Shown here piece by piece: positions 1 to 13,694 of a stretch of 64,000 nucleotides of DNA (positions within the stretch are counted from its first letter, which is position 1; every line of letters begins with the position of its first letter). The stretch lies in assembly GCF_001611795.1 (NCBI RefSeq), contig NZ_CP015098.1, positions 3,348,001 to 3,412,000 on the forward strand, written 5' to 3'. The position numbers and the translations under genes are program-made. The stretch is from Streptomyces qaidamensis (GTDB lineage: Bacteria; Actinomycetota; Actinomycetes; Streptomycetales; Streptomycetaceae). Below the pieces are notes generated by a model. The model was not told the DNA's origin. It made no database searches and was given only the letters and a program-made list of their open reading frames with translations.

Positions 1-374
1 CGCACCATCTTCCGGTCACTGTCCCGCAGGCGATCCAGCTCCCGGTCGTGCAGGGTGATCAGAGGCCGGTCATCGAGCGCGAAGTCGATATGCCCCTCGA
101 TCAGCGAGTCGAGCACCTGCTCCGCCCCACCCCCGTCCACCTCCGTCAGCCTCCGCTTCGCCCCGGTCAGCAACTGCCCGCTGATCCCCACCAGCAGCTC
201 CGCGAGCATCGCGTCCTTGCCCGCGAAGTGCCGGTACAGCCCGGGCCCGCTGATCCCGACCGCGGCACCTATCTCGTCGACTCCGACCCCGTGGAAGCCC
301 CGCTCGGCGAACAGCCGCGCGGCCTCCTTGAGGATCTGCTCGCGGCGGGTGGAGGCGTCGGTTCTGGTGGCCAT
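1..374 (-). CDS. TetR-family regulator, C-terminus cut by left edge
   Basis: The reverse strand reads MATRTDASTRREQILKEAAR onward from the ATG at 374, an open frame that runs off the window. Residues 10-55 carry a typical TetR helix-turn-helix, including GVGVDEIGAAVGISGPGLYR and HFAGKDAM, followed by the start of the ligand-binding domain. It is divergent from the acyl-CoA carboxylase operon, and the 87-bp gap holds two near-identical palindromes. It is therefore probably the local repressor of leucine/branched-chain catabolism. The ligand, perhaps an acyl-CoA, is inferred from context only. Confidence 0.85.
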   Translation of the reverse strand, partial: MATRTDASTRREQILKEAARLFAERGFHGVGVDEIGAAVGISGPGLYRHFAGKDAMLAELLVGISGQLLTGAKRRLTEVDGGGAEQVLDSLIEGHIDFALDDRPLITLHDRELDRLRDSDRKMV

Positions 375-396
375 GAGAACAATTCTAGACAGGGAG

Positions 397-412
397 GTTA
401 GCGGTCGTTAAC
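397..412. promoter_or_regulatory. TetR-type operator, copy 1
   Basis: GTTAGCGGTCGTTAAC is a near-perfect inverted repeat with 7-bp arms, a 2-bp centre and one arm mismatch. A second copy lies 29 bp downstream. Position between divergent tetR and the carboxylase operon suggests the TetR protein binds here and controls both directions. Binding is inferred. Confidence 0.6.
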
Positions 413-425
413 CTGAAGGAAATGC

Positions 426-441
426 GTTAACGCTCATTAAC
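426..441. promoter_or_regulatory. TetR-type operator, copy 2
   Basis: GTTAACGCTCATTAAC shares the GTTAACGNNCGTTAAC pattern with copy 1 and has one arm mismatch. It ends 20 bp before the ATG at 462, so binding here would block the operon's promoter or early transcription. Confidence 0.6.
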
Positions 442-461
442 AAGGTGAGGGGACCCGCAGG

Positions 462-2078
<1,617 letters not shown>

Positions 2079-2092
2079 GGGGACGGACGACG

Positions 2093-4009
2093 ATGTTCGA
2101 GACAGTACTGGTGGCCAACCGCGGCGAGATCGCCGTACGGGTGATCCGTACGCTGCGGTCGATGGGCGTGCGCTCGGTGGCCGTCTTCTCCGACGCGGAC
2201 GCCGACGCCCGGCACGTCCGCGAGGCGGACACGGCGGTGCGGATCGGCCCGGCCCCCGCGTCGATGAGCTACCTGTCGGTGGAGCGCCTGCTGGAGGCGG
2301 CGGCCCGCACGGGCGCCCAGGCCGTCCACCCCGGCTACGGCTTCCTCGCCGAGAACGCCGCCTTCGCGCGCGCCTGCGCCGAGGCGGGCCTGGTCTTCAT
2401 CGGCCCTCCGGCGGACGCGATCGCGCTGATGGGCGACAAGATCCGCGCCAAGGAGACGGTCCAGGAGGCCGGGGTGCCGGTGGTGCCGGGCGGGCGTGAC
2501 CCGGACCTGGCGGAGGCGGCCCGCGAGCTGGGCGCGCCCGTGCTGCTCAAGCCCAGCGCGGGCGGTGGCGGCAAGGGCATGCGCCTGGTGCGGGACCTGA
2601 CGCGGCTGGAGGACGAGATCGCGTCGGCCCGCCGCGAGGCCCGTGCCTCCTTCGGCGACGACACGCTCCTCGTCGAGCGCTGGATCGACCGCCCCCGCCA
2701 CATCGAGATCCAGGTCCTGGCCGACGGCCATGGGAACGTGGTCCACCTCGGGGAGCGCGAGTGCTCCCTCCAGCGCCGCCACCAGAAGATCATCGAGGAG
2801 GCGCCGAGCGTGCTCCTCGACGAGGAGACGCGCTCCGCGATGGGCGAGGCGGCGGTCCAGGCGGCCCGCTCCTGCGGCTACCGGGGCGCGGGCACGGTGG
2901 AGTTCATCGTCCCCGGCACCGACCCGTCGTCGTACTACTTCATGGAGATGAACACCCGCCTCCAGGTGGAGCACCCGGTCACGGAGCTGATCACGGGCCT
3001 GGACCTGGTCGAGTGGCAGCTGCGGGTCGCGGCCGGGGAGCCCCTCGGCTTCAGCCAGCAGGACGTACGGCTGACCGGTCACGCCGTGGAGGCCCGCATC
3101 TGCGCCGAGGACCCGGCGCGCGGCTTCCTCCCCTCCGGCGGCACGGTGCTGAGACTGCGTGAGCCGCAGGGCGACGGCGTCCGTACCGACTCGGGCCTCA
3201 CCGAGGGCACGGAGGTCGGCAGCCTCTACGACCCGATGCTCTCCAAGGTCATCGCGTACGGCCCCGACCGCGCGACCGCCCTGCGCAAGCTCCGGGCGGC
3301 CCTGGCGGAGACGGTCACGCTCGGCGTCCAGACGAACGCCGGTTTCCTGCGCCGCCTGCTCGCCCACCCGGCGGTCGTCTCCGGCGACATGGACACGGGC
3401 CTGGTGGAGCGCGAGGTGGAGGACCTGGTCCCCACGGACGTACCGGAGGAGGTGTACGAGGCGGCGGCGGCCGTACGGGTGGAGGCCCTGCGGCCGGAGC
3501 CGGGCGGCTGGACGGACCCGTTCTCGGTGCCGAGCGGCTGGCGTCTGGGCGGCGTAGCGAAGCCGCCGGTCTTCCCCCTGCGGGTGCAGGAGCCCCTGGA
3601 GTACACCCCGCGCGGCACGGCCACGGTCACCGACGACCGGGTTGCGGTCACCCTGGACGGCGTCCGCCACACGTTCCACCGCGCCGCCGACTGGCTCGGC
3701 CGCGACGGCGACGCCTGGCACGTGCGCGACCACGACCCGGTCGCCGCGTCCCTCACCCGCGCCGCCCACGGGGGCGCCGACTCGCTGACCGCGCCGATGC
3801 CCGGCACGGTGACGGTGGTGAAGGTCGCCGTCGGCGACGAGGTGAGCGCCGGTCAGAGCCTGCTGGTGGTGGAGGCGATGAAGATGGAGCACGTCATCTC
3901 CGCGCCGCACGCGGGCAAGGTCACCGAGCTGGACGTGGCACCGGGCACCACGGTCGCCATGGACCAGGTGCTGGCGGTCATCGCACCGCACGAGGAGGCG
4001 GCGCAATGA
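2093..4009 (+). CDS. accC: Biotin-dependent acyl-CoA carboxylase alpha subunit
   Basis: A 638-residue protein combining biotin carboxylase (ATP-dependent carboxylation of biotin) and biotin carrier domains. The N-terminus [16 protein letters not shown] is the classic biotin carboxylase opening. The ATP-grasp loop GGGGKGM lies near residue 160, [14 protein letters not shown] near 285, and the biotinylation motif EAMKMEH has its lysine at residue 597. ATG 2093 is preceded by GAGGGGACGG. A GTG at 2075 overlapping the upstream stop is possible but adds six residues outside the conserved start. Its partner is the beta subunit upstream, and its stop overlaps the next start (ATGA). Confidence 0.93.
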   Translation: MFETVLVANRGEIAVRVIRTLRSMGVRSVAVFSDADADARHVREADTAVRIGPAPASMSYLSVERLLEAAARTGAQAVHPGYGFLAENAAFARACAEAGLVFIGPPADAIALMGDKIRAKETVQEAGVPVVPGGRDPDLAEAARELGAPVLLKPSAGGGGKGMRLVRDLTRLEDEIASARREARASFGDDTLLVERWIDRPRHIEIQVLADGHGNVVHLGERECSLQRRHQKIIEEAPSVLLDEETRSAMGEAAVQAARSCGYRGAGTVEFIVPGTDPSSYYFMEMNTRLQVEHPVTELITGLDLVEWQLRVAAGEPLGFSQQDVRLTGHAVEARICAEDPARGFLPSGGTVLRLREPQGDGVRTDSGLTEGTEVGSLYDPMLSKVIAYGPDRATALRKLRAALAETVTLGVQTNAGFLRRLLAHPAVVSGDMDTGLVEREVEDLVPTDVPEEVYEAAAAVRVEALRPEPGGWTDPFSVPSGWRLGGVAKPPVFPLRVQEPLEYTPRGTATVTDDRVAVTLDGVRHTFHRAADWLGRDGDAWHVRDHDPVAASLTRAAHGGADSLTAPMPGTVTVVKVAVGDEVSAGQSLLVVEAMKMEHVISAPHAGKVTELDVAPGTTVAMDQVLAVIAPHEEAAQ

Positions 4010-4956
4010 CAGTCCCAGGGCTCCCGATGGCCGTCCCGAGCAGGGATCTGCCGACCCGTGTCCGCATCCACGAGGTCGGTGCGCGCGACGGCCTGCAGAA
4101 CGAGAAGGCGACGGTTCCCACGGAGGTCAAGGCGGAGTTCATCCGCCGCCTGGCCGACGCGGGCCTGACGACGATCGAGGCCACGAGCTTCGTCCACCCC
4201 AAGTGGGTCCCCCAACTGGCGGACGCGGAGCAGTTGTTCCCTCTCGTCAGCGACCTCCCGGTGGCGCTCCCGGTGCTCGTCCCGAACGAGCGCGGCCTGG
4301 ACCGCGCCCTGGGGCTGGGCGCCCGGCGGGTGGCGGTCTTCGCCAGCGCGACGGAGTCCTTCGCCAAGGCCAACCTCAACCGCACGGTGGACGAGGCCCT
4401 GGCCATGTTCGAGCCGGTGGTGAGCCGCGCGAAGGCCGCATCGGTCCACGTCCGCGGCTACCTCTCGATGTGCTTCGGCGACCCGTGGGAGGGCGCGGTC
4501 CCGATCCCCCAGGTGGTGAAGGTCTGCCGGGCCCTGCTGGACATGGGCTGCGACGAACTGAGCCTGGGCGACACGATCGGCGTGGCGACCCCGGGCCATG
4601 TGGTGGCGCTCCTGGCGGCCCTGGACGAGGCGGGCGTCCCGCCCACCGCCCTCGGCGTGCACTTCCACGACACCTACGGCCAGGCCCTCGCCAACACACT
4701 CGCGGCGCTCCAGCAGGGCGTCACCACGGTCGACGCCTCGGCGGGCGGCCTGGGCGGCTGCCCGTACGCGAAGTCGGCGACCGGAAACCTCGCCACCGAA
4801 GACCTCGTGTGGATGCTGCGGGGCCTCGGCATCGACACCGGAATCGACCTCGGCCGTCTCGTCGCCACGAGCACCTGGATGGCCGCCCAACTGGGCCGCC
4901 CGAGCCCGTCCCGCACCGTCCGAGCCCTGTCCCACGAGGACAGCGAGGAGCACTGA
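4006..4956 (+). CDS. hmgL: Hydroxymethylglutaryl-CoA lyase
   Basis: A 316-residue TIM-barrel lyase that splits 3-hydroxy-3-methylglutaryl-CoA into acetyl-CoA and acetoacetate, the last step of leucine breakdown. Visible motifs are [11 protein letters not shown] (metal and substrate site) near residue 25, [14 protein letters not shown] near 220, and [15 protein letters not shown] near 250, which carries the catalytic cysteine. The start overlaps the biotin carboxylase stop by 4 bp, implying translational coupling. An enoyl hydratase for methylglutaconyl-CoA is not present in this operon. Confidence 0.95.
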   Translation: MTVPGLPMAVPSRDLPTRVRIHEVGARDGLQNEKATVPTEVKAEFIRRLADAGLTTIEATSFVHPKWVPQLADAEQLFPLVSDLPVALPVLVPNERGLDRALGLGARRVAVFASATESFAKANLNRTVDEALAMFEPVVSRAKAASVHVRGYLSMCFGDPWEGAVPIPQVVKVCRALLDMGCDELSLGDTIGVATPGHVVALLAALDEAGVPPTALGVHFHDTYGQALANTLAALQQGVTTVDASAGGLGGCPYAKSATGNLATEDLVWMLRGLGIDTGIDLGRLVATSTWMAAQLGRPSPSRTVRALSHEDSEEH

Positions 4957-4961
4957 TCACC

Positions 4962-6122
4962 ATGGACTACCGTCTCTCCCCCGAGCTGGAGGAACTCCGC
5001 CGCACCGTCGAGGAGTTCGCACACGAGGTGGTGGCGCCGAAGATCGGCGACTTCTACGAGCGGCACGAGTTCCCGTACGAGATCGTCCGCGAGATGGGCC
5101 GCATGGGCCTGTTCGGCCTGCCGTTCCCCGAGGAGTACGGCGGCATGGGCGGCGACTACCTGGCCCTCGGCGTGGCCCTGGAGGAACTGGCGCGGGTCGA
5201 CTCCTCGGTGGCGATCACCCTGGAGGCCGGCGTCTCGCTCGGCGCGATGCCGCTCCACCTCTACGGCACCGAGGCGCAGAAGCAGGAGTGGCTCCCCCGC
5301 CTGTGCTCGGGCGAAGTGCTGGGCGCGTTCGGTCTGACGGAGCCCGACGGCGGCAGCGACGCGGGAGCGACCCGCACGACGGCCCGCCTGGACGAGTCGA
5401 CGAACGAGTGGGTCATCAACGGCACGAAGTGCTTCATCACCAACTCGGGCACGGACATCACGGGCCTGGTGACGGTCACCGCGGTCACCGGCCGCACAGC
5501 CGACGGCAAGCCGCGGATCTCCTCGATCATCGTCCCGACCGGCACCCCGGGTTTCACGGTCGCGGCCCCGTACTCCAAGGTCGGCTGGAACGCCTCGGAC
5601 ACCCGTGAGCTGTCCTTCACGGACGTCCGCGTGCCGGCGGAGAACCTCCTGGGCGAAGAGGGCCGCGGCTACGCCCAGTTCCTGCGCATCCTCGACGAGG
5701 GCCGCATCGCGATCGCGGCGCTGGCGACGGGCCTGGCGCAGGGCTGCGTCGACGAGTCGGTCAAGTACGCCAAGGAGCGCCAGGCCTTCGGCAAGCCGAT
5801 CGCCGCGAACCAGGCCATCCAGTTCAAGATCGCCGACATGGAGATGAAGGCCCACACGGCCCGCCTCACCTGGCGCGACGCGGCGGTCCGCCTGGTGTCC
5901 GGCGCCCCCTTCAAGAAGGAAGCGGCACTGGCGAAGCTCCACTCGTCCACGATCGCGGTGGACAACGCCCGCGAGGCCACCCAGATCCACGGCGGCTACG
6001 GCTTCATGAACGAGTACCCGGTCGCCCGCATGTGGCGCGACTCCAAGATCCTGGAAATCGGCGAGGGGACGAGCGAGGTCCAGCGGATGCTGATCGCCCG
6101 GGAGTTGGGGCTCGTCGGCTGA
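4962..6122 (+). CDS. acdH: Acyl-CoA dehydrogenase, branched-chain/isovaleryl type
   Basis: A 386-residue flavoprotein, the usual family length, that would desaturate a short branched acyl-CoA such as isovaleryl-CoA and pass electrons to ETF. The FAD-binding segment AFGLTEPDGGSDAG is near residue 127, CFITNSGTDI near 160 and QIHGGYGFMNEYP near 345. The start ATG 4962 follows GAGGAG in the end of the lyase gene, five bases after its stop. Its position completes the leucine route (dehydrogenase, carboxylase, lyase). The exact chain specificity cannot be read from sequence alone. Confidence 0.93.
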   Translation: MDYRLSPELEELRRTVEEFAHEVVAPKIGDFYERHEFPYEIVREMGRMGLFGLPFPEEYGGMGGDYLALGVALEELARVDSSVAITLEAGVSLGAMPLHLYGTEAQKQEWLPRLCSGEVLGAFGLTEPDGGSDAGATRTTARLDESTNEWVINGTKCFITNSGTDITGLVTVTAVTGRTADGKPRISSIIVPTGTPGFTVAAPYSKVGWNASDTRELSFTDVRVPAENLLGEEGRGYAQFLRILDEGRIAIAALATGLAQGCVDESVKYAKERQAFGKPIAANQAIQFKIADMEMKAHTARLTWRDAAVRLVSGAPFKKEAALAKLHSSTIAVDNAREATQIHGGYGFMNEYPVARMWRDSKILEIGEGTSEVQRMLIARELGLVG

Positions 6123-6156
6123 GGGACCGAACCCGGGGCCGACGGCCCCCGGCCAC

Positions 6157-6188
6157 ACGGGCGCGGTGACTCGGATCACCGCGCCCGT
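6157..6188 (+). terminator. Hairpin terminator of the leucine operon
   Basis: A perfect 13-bp stem (ACGGGCGCGGTGA with its complement) around a CTCGGA loop, 34 bp after the acyl-CoA dehydrogenase stop. There is no strong T run, as is usual in Streptomyces. It separates the catabolic operon from the iron-controlled desE. Confidence 0.75.
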
Positions 6189-6244
6189 TCGCATTCCCCG
6201 GACTCCGCCCGGGCACACACTCGAGGGCCCCCCTCGACACAATC

Positions 6245-6263
6245 TGAGGTTAGGCTAACCTAA
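6245..6263. promoter_or_regulatory. Iron box (DmdR1/DtxR-type operator) upstream of desE
   Basis: TGAGGTTAGGCTAACCTAA matches the Streptomyces iron box TTAGGTTAGGCTAACCTAA at 18 of 19 positions and lies 71 bp before the desE start. Known DmdR1 biology predicts repression when iron is sufficient. Confidence 0.9.
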
Positions 6264-6333
6264 TCCTGATCTCAGCCAAGCGGCTTTCAGCCGTGCCCGC
6301 AGTGGCTCCGTACGCACGAAAGCAGACCCCGTC

Positions 6334-7377
6334 ATGTCGAACGCCAGAACCGCCCGCTTCTCCCGCCGCGGCCTGCTCGCCGCCGGTGGTGCTCTCGGGA
6401 TCGGCGCCCTCGTGACCGCGTGTGGCAGTGAAGACTCCAAGGACGGCGGCTCGGACGCGAAGGGCGCCGCCAAGTCCGGCCCCTGGTCCTTCAAGGACGA
6501 CCGCGGCAAGACCGTGAGCCTGGACCAGGTCCCCACGAAGATCGTCGCGTTCACCGGTGTCGCCGCCGCCCTGTACGACTACGGCATCGAGGTCGAGGGC
6601 GTCTTCGGCCCGACGAAGACCAAGGACGGCAAGGCCGACGTCCAGGCCGGCGACATGGACGTCAGCAAGCTGACCGTCTTCGGCAACCGGTTCGACCAGT
6701 TCAACGTCGAGCAGTACGCGGCCTTCCAGCCCGAGGTGCTCATCACCACCACCTTCGACGCCGCCGGCACCCTCTGGTACGTCCCGGAGGCGTCCAAGGA
6801 CAAGATCGCCAAGCTCGCCCCGAGCGTGGCCCTCTCGGTCTTCGACCGTCAGATGCCGAAGCCGCTGCAGCGCATGGCGGAGCTCGCCGAGTCGCTCGGC
6901 GCCGACCTGAAGGACGCGAAGGTCGTCGAGGCGAAGAAGCGTTTCGAGGCTGCCTCCGAGCGGCTGCGCAAGGCGGCCAAGTCCCGCCCCGAGATCAAGG
7001 TGCTGGCCGGTTCCGCCTCGGACGCCATCTTCTACGTCTCCGGCTCCAACTTCTCCATCGACCTGGAGTACTTCAAGGCCCTCGGCGTGAACCTCGTCGA
7101 GCCCCCGAAGAAGGCCATGGAGGCCAACGGCGGCTGGTTCGAGAACCTCAGCTGGGAGAACGTCGACAAGTACCCGGCCGACGTCATCATGATGGACGAC
7201 CGCGCCTCGACCATCCAGCCGGCCGACATCACCGAGGCGACCTGGAAGAAGCTGCCCGCGGTCAAGGCCGGCCAGGTCATCGCGCGTTCGCCGGAGCCGA
7301 TCCTGTCGTACGACAAGTGCACGCCTCTGGTCGAGAACCTCGCCAAGGCGATCGAGAGCGCGAAGAAGGTCTCCTGA
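6334..7377 (+). CDS. desE: Ferric-siderophore-binding lipoprotein DesE
   Basis: A 347-residue substrate-binding protein that captures ferrioxamine outside the membrane. Its N-terminus has a twin arginine (SRRGLLAAGG) and a lipobox ending LVTAC with Cys30, so it should be exported, perhaps through Tat, and lipid-anchored. The rest has the two-lobed periplasmic-binding (FecB/FhuD-like) pattern, with IVAFTG early and YPADVIMMDDR near residue 287. Transcription is probably iron-repressed through the box upstream. No permease or ATPase gene lies alongside, so the membrane components must be elsewhere. Confidence 0.92.
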   Translation: MSNARTARFSRRGLLAAGGALGIGALVTACGSEDSKDGGSDAKGAAKSGPWSFKDDRGKTVSLDQVPTKIVAFTGVAAALYDYGIEVEGVFGPTKTKDGKADVQAGDMDVSKLTVFGNRFDQFNVEQYAAFQPEVLITTTFDAAGTLWYVPEASKDKIAKLAPSVALSVFDRQMPKPLQRMAELAESLGADLKDAKVVEAKKRFEAASERLRKAAKSRPEIKVLAGSASDAIFYVSGSNFSIDLEYFKALGVNLVEPPKKAMEANGGWFENLSWENVDKYPADVIMMDDRASTIQPADITEATWKKLPAVKAGQVIARSPEPILSYDKCTPLVENLAKAIESAKKVS

Positions 7378-7408
7378 CGCGCCCCCCGCTGGGCGCTTGA
7401 GGGGGTGT

Positions 7409-7445
7409 CGCGGGCGCGGGCCGGATGCGGCTGGTCGCGCCCGCG
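7409..7445 (+). terminator. GC-rich hairpin after desE
   Basis: CGCGGGCGCG at 7409-7418 pairs perfectly with CGCGCCCGCG at 7436-7445 across a 17-nt loop. It sits between desE and the siderophore-interacting protein gene. It could terminate or attenuate readthrough. Confidence 0.5.
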
Positions 7446-7523
7446 CGGCGGAGCCGCATGCCGACACGGCTCCGTGCCCCCCGGGTGCCTCCCCTCACCC
7501 CTGACGATGCATCAGGAGTCACC

Positions 7524-8378
7524 ATGACCACCGCCGTAGCCGCGCCGTTCCGCTTCTTCTCCCTTCAGGTCGTGCGGACGAGGCGGCTCGGGCCGTCTCT
7601 GGTCCGGGTCACTTTCGGAGGACCCGACCTGCACGCCTTCCACTCCGACGGGCACGACCAGTCCCTGTCCCTGTTCCTGCCGCATCCCGGGCAGCCCGAG
7701 CCGGTCGTCCCGCTCGAACTGGGGGACGGCTGGTGGCAGGGCTGGCGCGAACTCCCGGAGGACGTACGGGCCGTGATGCGGTCGTACACCCTGCGCGGCC
7801 TGCGCCGGGACCCCGACGAGATCGACATCGACTTCGCCCTGCACGGCATCGGGCCGGGAGCGTCGGTCCAGGCCGGCCCGGCCTCCCGCTGGGCCGCCCG
7901 GGCCGCCGCCGGGGACCGGGTCCTGCTGCTCGGCCCGGCCGTGGCCGACAACCGGGCGATCCGCTTCCGACCGCCCGAGGACACCGACCTCGTCGTCGTC
8001 TGGGGCGACGAGACCGCCGTCCCCGCCGCCTCGGCCATCGTCGAGGCACTGCCGGCCGGCACCCGCGCCCGGGTCTTCCTGGAGGTCCCGCACGCCGACG
8101 ACATCCAGGACCTGACGACCGAGGCCGACGCCGAGATCACCTGGCTCGTCAGGGAGGAGCGGGGCGCTGAGGGGGCTCCCCTGGCCCTCGACGCCCTCCG
8201 CGCCGCCCACCTGCCGTCCGCCGAACGGCCGTACGTCTGGATCGCCGGCGAGTCCGGGTGCGTGAAGGAGCTGCGCCGGCACTTCGTGCGCGAGCGCGGG
8301 ATCGACCGCCGCAGGGTGACGTTCGTCGGCTACTGGCGCCGCGGTGTGAGCGAGGAGCAACTGCGGGCGGAGGCATAG
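7524..8378 (+). CDS. desF: Siderophore-interacting protein (FAD/NAD(P)H ferric reductase)
   Basis: A 284-residue cytoplasmic protein of the ViuB/SIP family that reduces ferric siderophore to release iron. The N-terminal half is a flavin-binding beta-barrel containing LVRVTFGGPDL and MRSYTLRG. The C-terminal half has WGDETAVPAASAIVEALP and AGESGCVKELRRHF, typical of the NAD(P)H-binding SIP domain. ATG 7524 follows CAGGAGTCACC; upstream in-frame codons lack conserved sequence. It lies between desE and desA, consistent with recycling of imported ferrioxamine. Confidence 0.9.
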   Translation: MTTAVAAPFRFFSLQVVRTRRLGPSLVRVTFGGPDLHAFHSDGHDQSLSLFLPHPGQPEPVVPLELGDGWWQGWRELPEDVRAVMRSYTLRGLRRDPDEIDIDFALHGIGPGASVQAGPASRWAARAAAGDRVLLLGPAVADNRAIRFRPPEDTDLVVVWGDETAVPAASAIVEALPAGTRARVFLEVPHADDIQDLTTEADAEITWLVREERGAEGAPLALDALRAAHLPSAERPYVWIAGESGCVKELRRHFVRERGIDRRRVTFVGYWRRGVSEEQLRAEA

Positions 8379-8451
8379 CCGCAGCCCCACCGGGACCGAG
8401 GTGACACGAGTGATCACGGTCACGGCAAGGCCCGCCCTCGCCTCGATCAAG

Positions 8452-8470
8452 TTAGGTTAGGCTTACCTAA
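8452..8470. promoter_or_regulatory. Iron box upstream of desABCD
   Basis: TTAGGTTAGGCTTACCTAA differs from the ideal iron box at one base. It lies 67 bp before desA and should place the whole biosynthetic operon under DmdR1-type iron repression. Confidence 0.92.
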
Positions 8471-8536
8471 GTTCTGGACGCCGGAGACCAGCCCATCCCG
8501 TCCCACACCGGACCGTCCCCACCGGAGGACCCCCAC

Positions 8537-11793
<3,257 letters not shown>

Positions 11794-11797
<4 letters not shown>

Positions 11798-13563
11798 CCC
11801 TGTCCGACGCCGTAGCGCATCTGTCCCCCCACCGCTGGGCGCGGGCCAACCGCCTCCTGATCCGCAAAGCCCTCGCCGAATTCGCGCACGAGCGGCTGAT
11901 CACCCCCGAGGAGGACGGCGAACAGTACGTCGTCCGCAGTGACGACGGCCTGACGAGCTACCGCTTCTCGGCCGCCCGCCGGGCCCTGGACCACTGGCAG
12001 GTGGACGCCGAGTCGATCACCCGCCACCGGGACGGCTCCGAACTCCCCCTCGCCGCACTGGACTTCTTCGTCGAACTGCGGAAATCCCTCGGCCTGAGCG
12101 ACGACATCCTGCCGGTCTACCTGGAGGAGATCTCCTCCACTCTCTCCGGCACCTGCTACAAGCTCACCAAGCCGGACATCACGGCGGCCGAACTCGCCCG
12201 CGGTGACTTCCAGGCCATCGAGACCGGTATGACCGAGGGCCACCCCTGCTTCGTCGCCAACAACGGGCGGCTCGGCTTCGGCATCCACGAGTACCTGTCG
12301 TACGCACCGGAGACGGCGAGCCCGGTCCGGCTGGTGTGGCTGGCCGCCCACCGGTCACGGGCCGCGTTCACGGCCGGGGTCGGCATCGAGTACGAGTCGT
12401 TCCTGCGTGAGGAGCTGGGCGCGGAGACGGTCGAGCGCTTCCACGGCGTCCTGCGCGACCAGGATCTCGACCCGGCCGACTACCTGCTCATCCCGGTGCA
12501 CCCCTGGCAGTGGTGGAACAAGCTCAGCGTCACCTTCGCCGCCGAGGTGGCCCGCAGGCACCTGGTGTGCCTGGGCGAGGGCGACGACGAGTACCTGGCC
12601 CAGCAGTCCATCCGGACCTTCTTCAACCGGACCAGCCCCGAGAAGCACTACGTCAAAACCGCGCTGTCCGTCATCAACATGGGCTTCATGCGCGGTCTGT
12701 CGGCCGCCTACATGGAGGCCACCCCGGCGATCAACGACTGGCTGGCCCAGCTCATCGAGGGCGACCCGGTGCTGCGGTCGACGGGCCTGTCGATCATCCG
12801 GGAGCGGGCGGCCGTCGGCTACCGGCACCTGGAGTACGAGCAGGCGACCGACCGCTACTCGCCGTACCGCAAGATGCTCGCCGCGCTGTGGCGGGAGAGC
12901 CCGGTGCCGTCCCTGGAGGAGGGCGAGTCCCTGGCCACCATGGCGTCCCTGGTCCATGTCGACCGCCAGGGGGCGTCCGTCGCGGGCGCGCTGATCGAGC
13001 AGTCGGGCCTCGCCCCGAAGGAGTGGCTGCACCGCTACCTCCAGGCGTACTTCACGCCCCTGCTCCACAGTTTCTACGCCTACGACCTGGTGTTCATGCC
13101 GCACGGTGAGAACGTCATCCTCGTGCTGAAGGACGGGGTCGTGCAGCGGGCGATCTACAAGGACATCGCCGAGGAGATCGCGGTCATGGACCCGGAGGCG
13201 GTGCTGCCGCCGACGGTGGAGCGGCTGCGCGTGGAGGTCCCGGAGGACAAGAAACTCCTGTCGATCTTCACGGACGTCTTCGACTGCTTCTTCCGCTTCC
13301 TCGCGGCGAACCTCGCCACCGAGGGCATCCTGGAGGAGGACGACTTCTGGCGCACGGTCGCGGACGTCACCCGCGCCTACCAGGAGTCGAAGCCCGAACT
13401 GGCCGACAAGTTCAAGCAGTACGACATGTTCGCCCCCGAGTTCGCCCTCTCCTGCCTCAACCGCCTCCAACTCCGCGACAACGAACAGATGGTGGACCTG
13501 TCGGACCCGTCGGGCGCCCTCCAACTGGTGGGCACCCTGAGGAACCCCATAGCGGACCTCTGA
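11794..13563 (+). CDS. desD: Desferrioxamine synthetase DesD (NIS synthetase)
   Basis: A 589-residue IucA/IucC-family, NRPS-independent siderophore synthetase. With ATP it condenses and cyclises hydroxysuccinylcadaverine units to desferrioxamine E/B-type products. Motifs include GHPCFVANNGRLGF near residue 148, IPVHPWQW near 230, KTALSVINMGFMRGL near 288 and MPHGENVILVLKDG near 432, which belong to the ATP- and substrate-binding fold. It is the last gene of the operon and is followed at once by a strong hairpin. Confidence 0.95.
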
Positions 13564-13575
13564 CCACCCCGAGCG

Positions 13576-13614
13576 GACGGGCACCCCGGAGTACGGTCCT
13601 CCGGGGTGCCCGTC
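13576..13614. terminator. Strong hairpin terminator after desD
   Basis: A perfect 16-bp stem beginning GACGGGCACCCCGGAG with a 7-nt loop, 12 bp after desD. Because the hexosaminidase gene converges from the right, it could serve both directions. Confidence 0.85.
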
Positions 13615-13618
13615 GATA

Positions 13619-13680
13619 CAGGGGCGCGGGGAACTGCGCACCTCTCAGGGGCGCGGGGAACTGCGCGACCAGCCCCCACG
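13619..13680. repeat. Two copies of a dispersed intergenic GC-rich repeat
   Basis: CAGGGGCGCGGGGAACTGCG occurs at 13619-13638 and again at 13646-13665. The second copy extends through GCGACCAGCCCCCACG. A related copy with one change lies after glmS near 18571. I recall very similar sequences in many Streptomyces intergenic regions; their function is not known to me. Confidence 0.7.
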
Positions 13681-13694
13681 CACCAGCAGACGAT

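Noticed and set aside
48..411. Rightward frames over the left edge
   Set aside because: They are shadows of the leftward TetR gene, which has a clear helix-turn-helix in the other frame.
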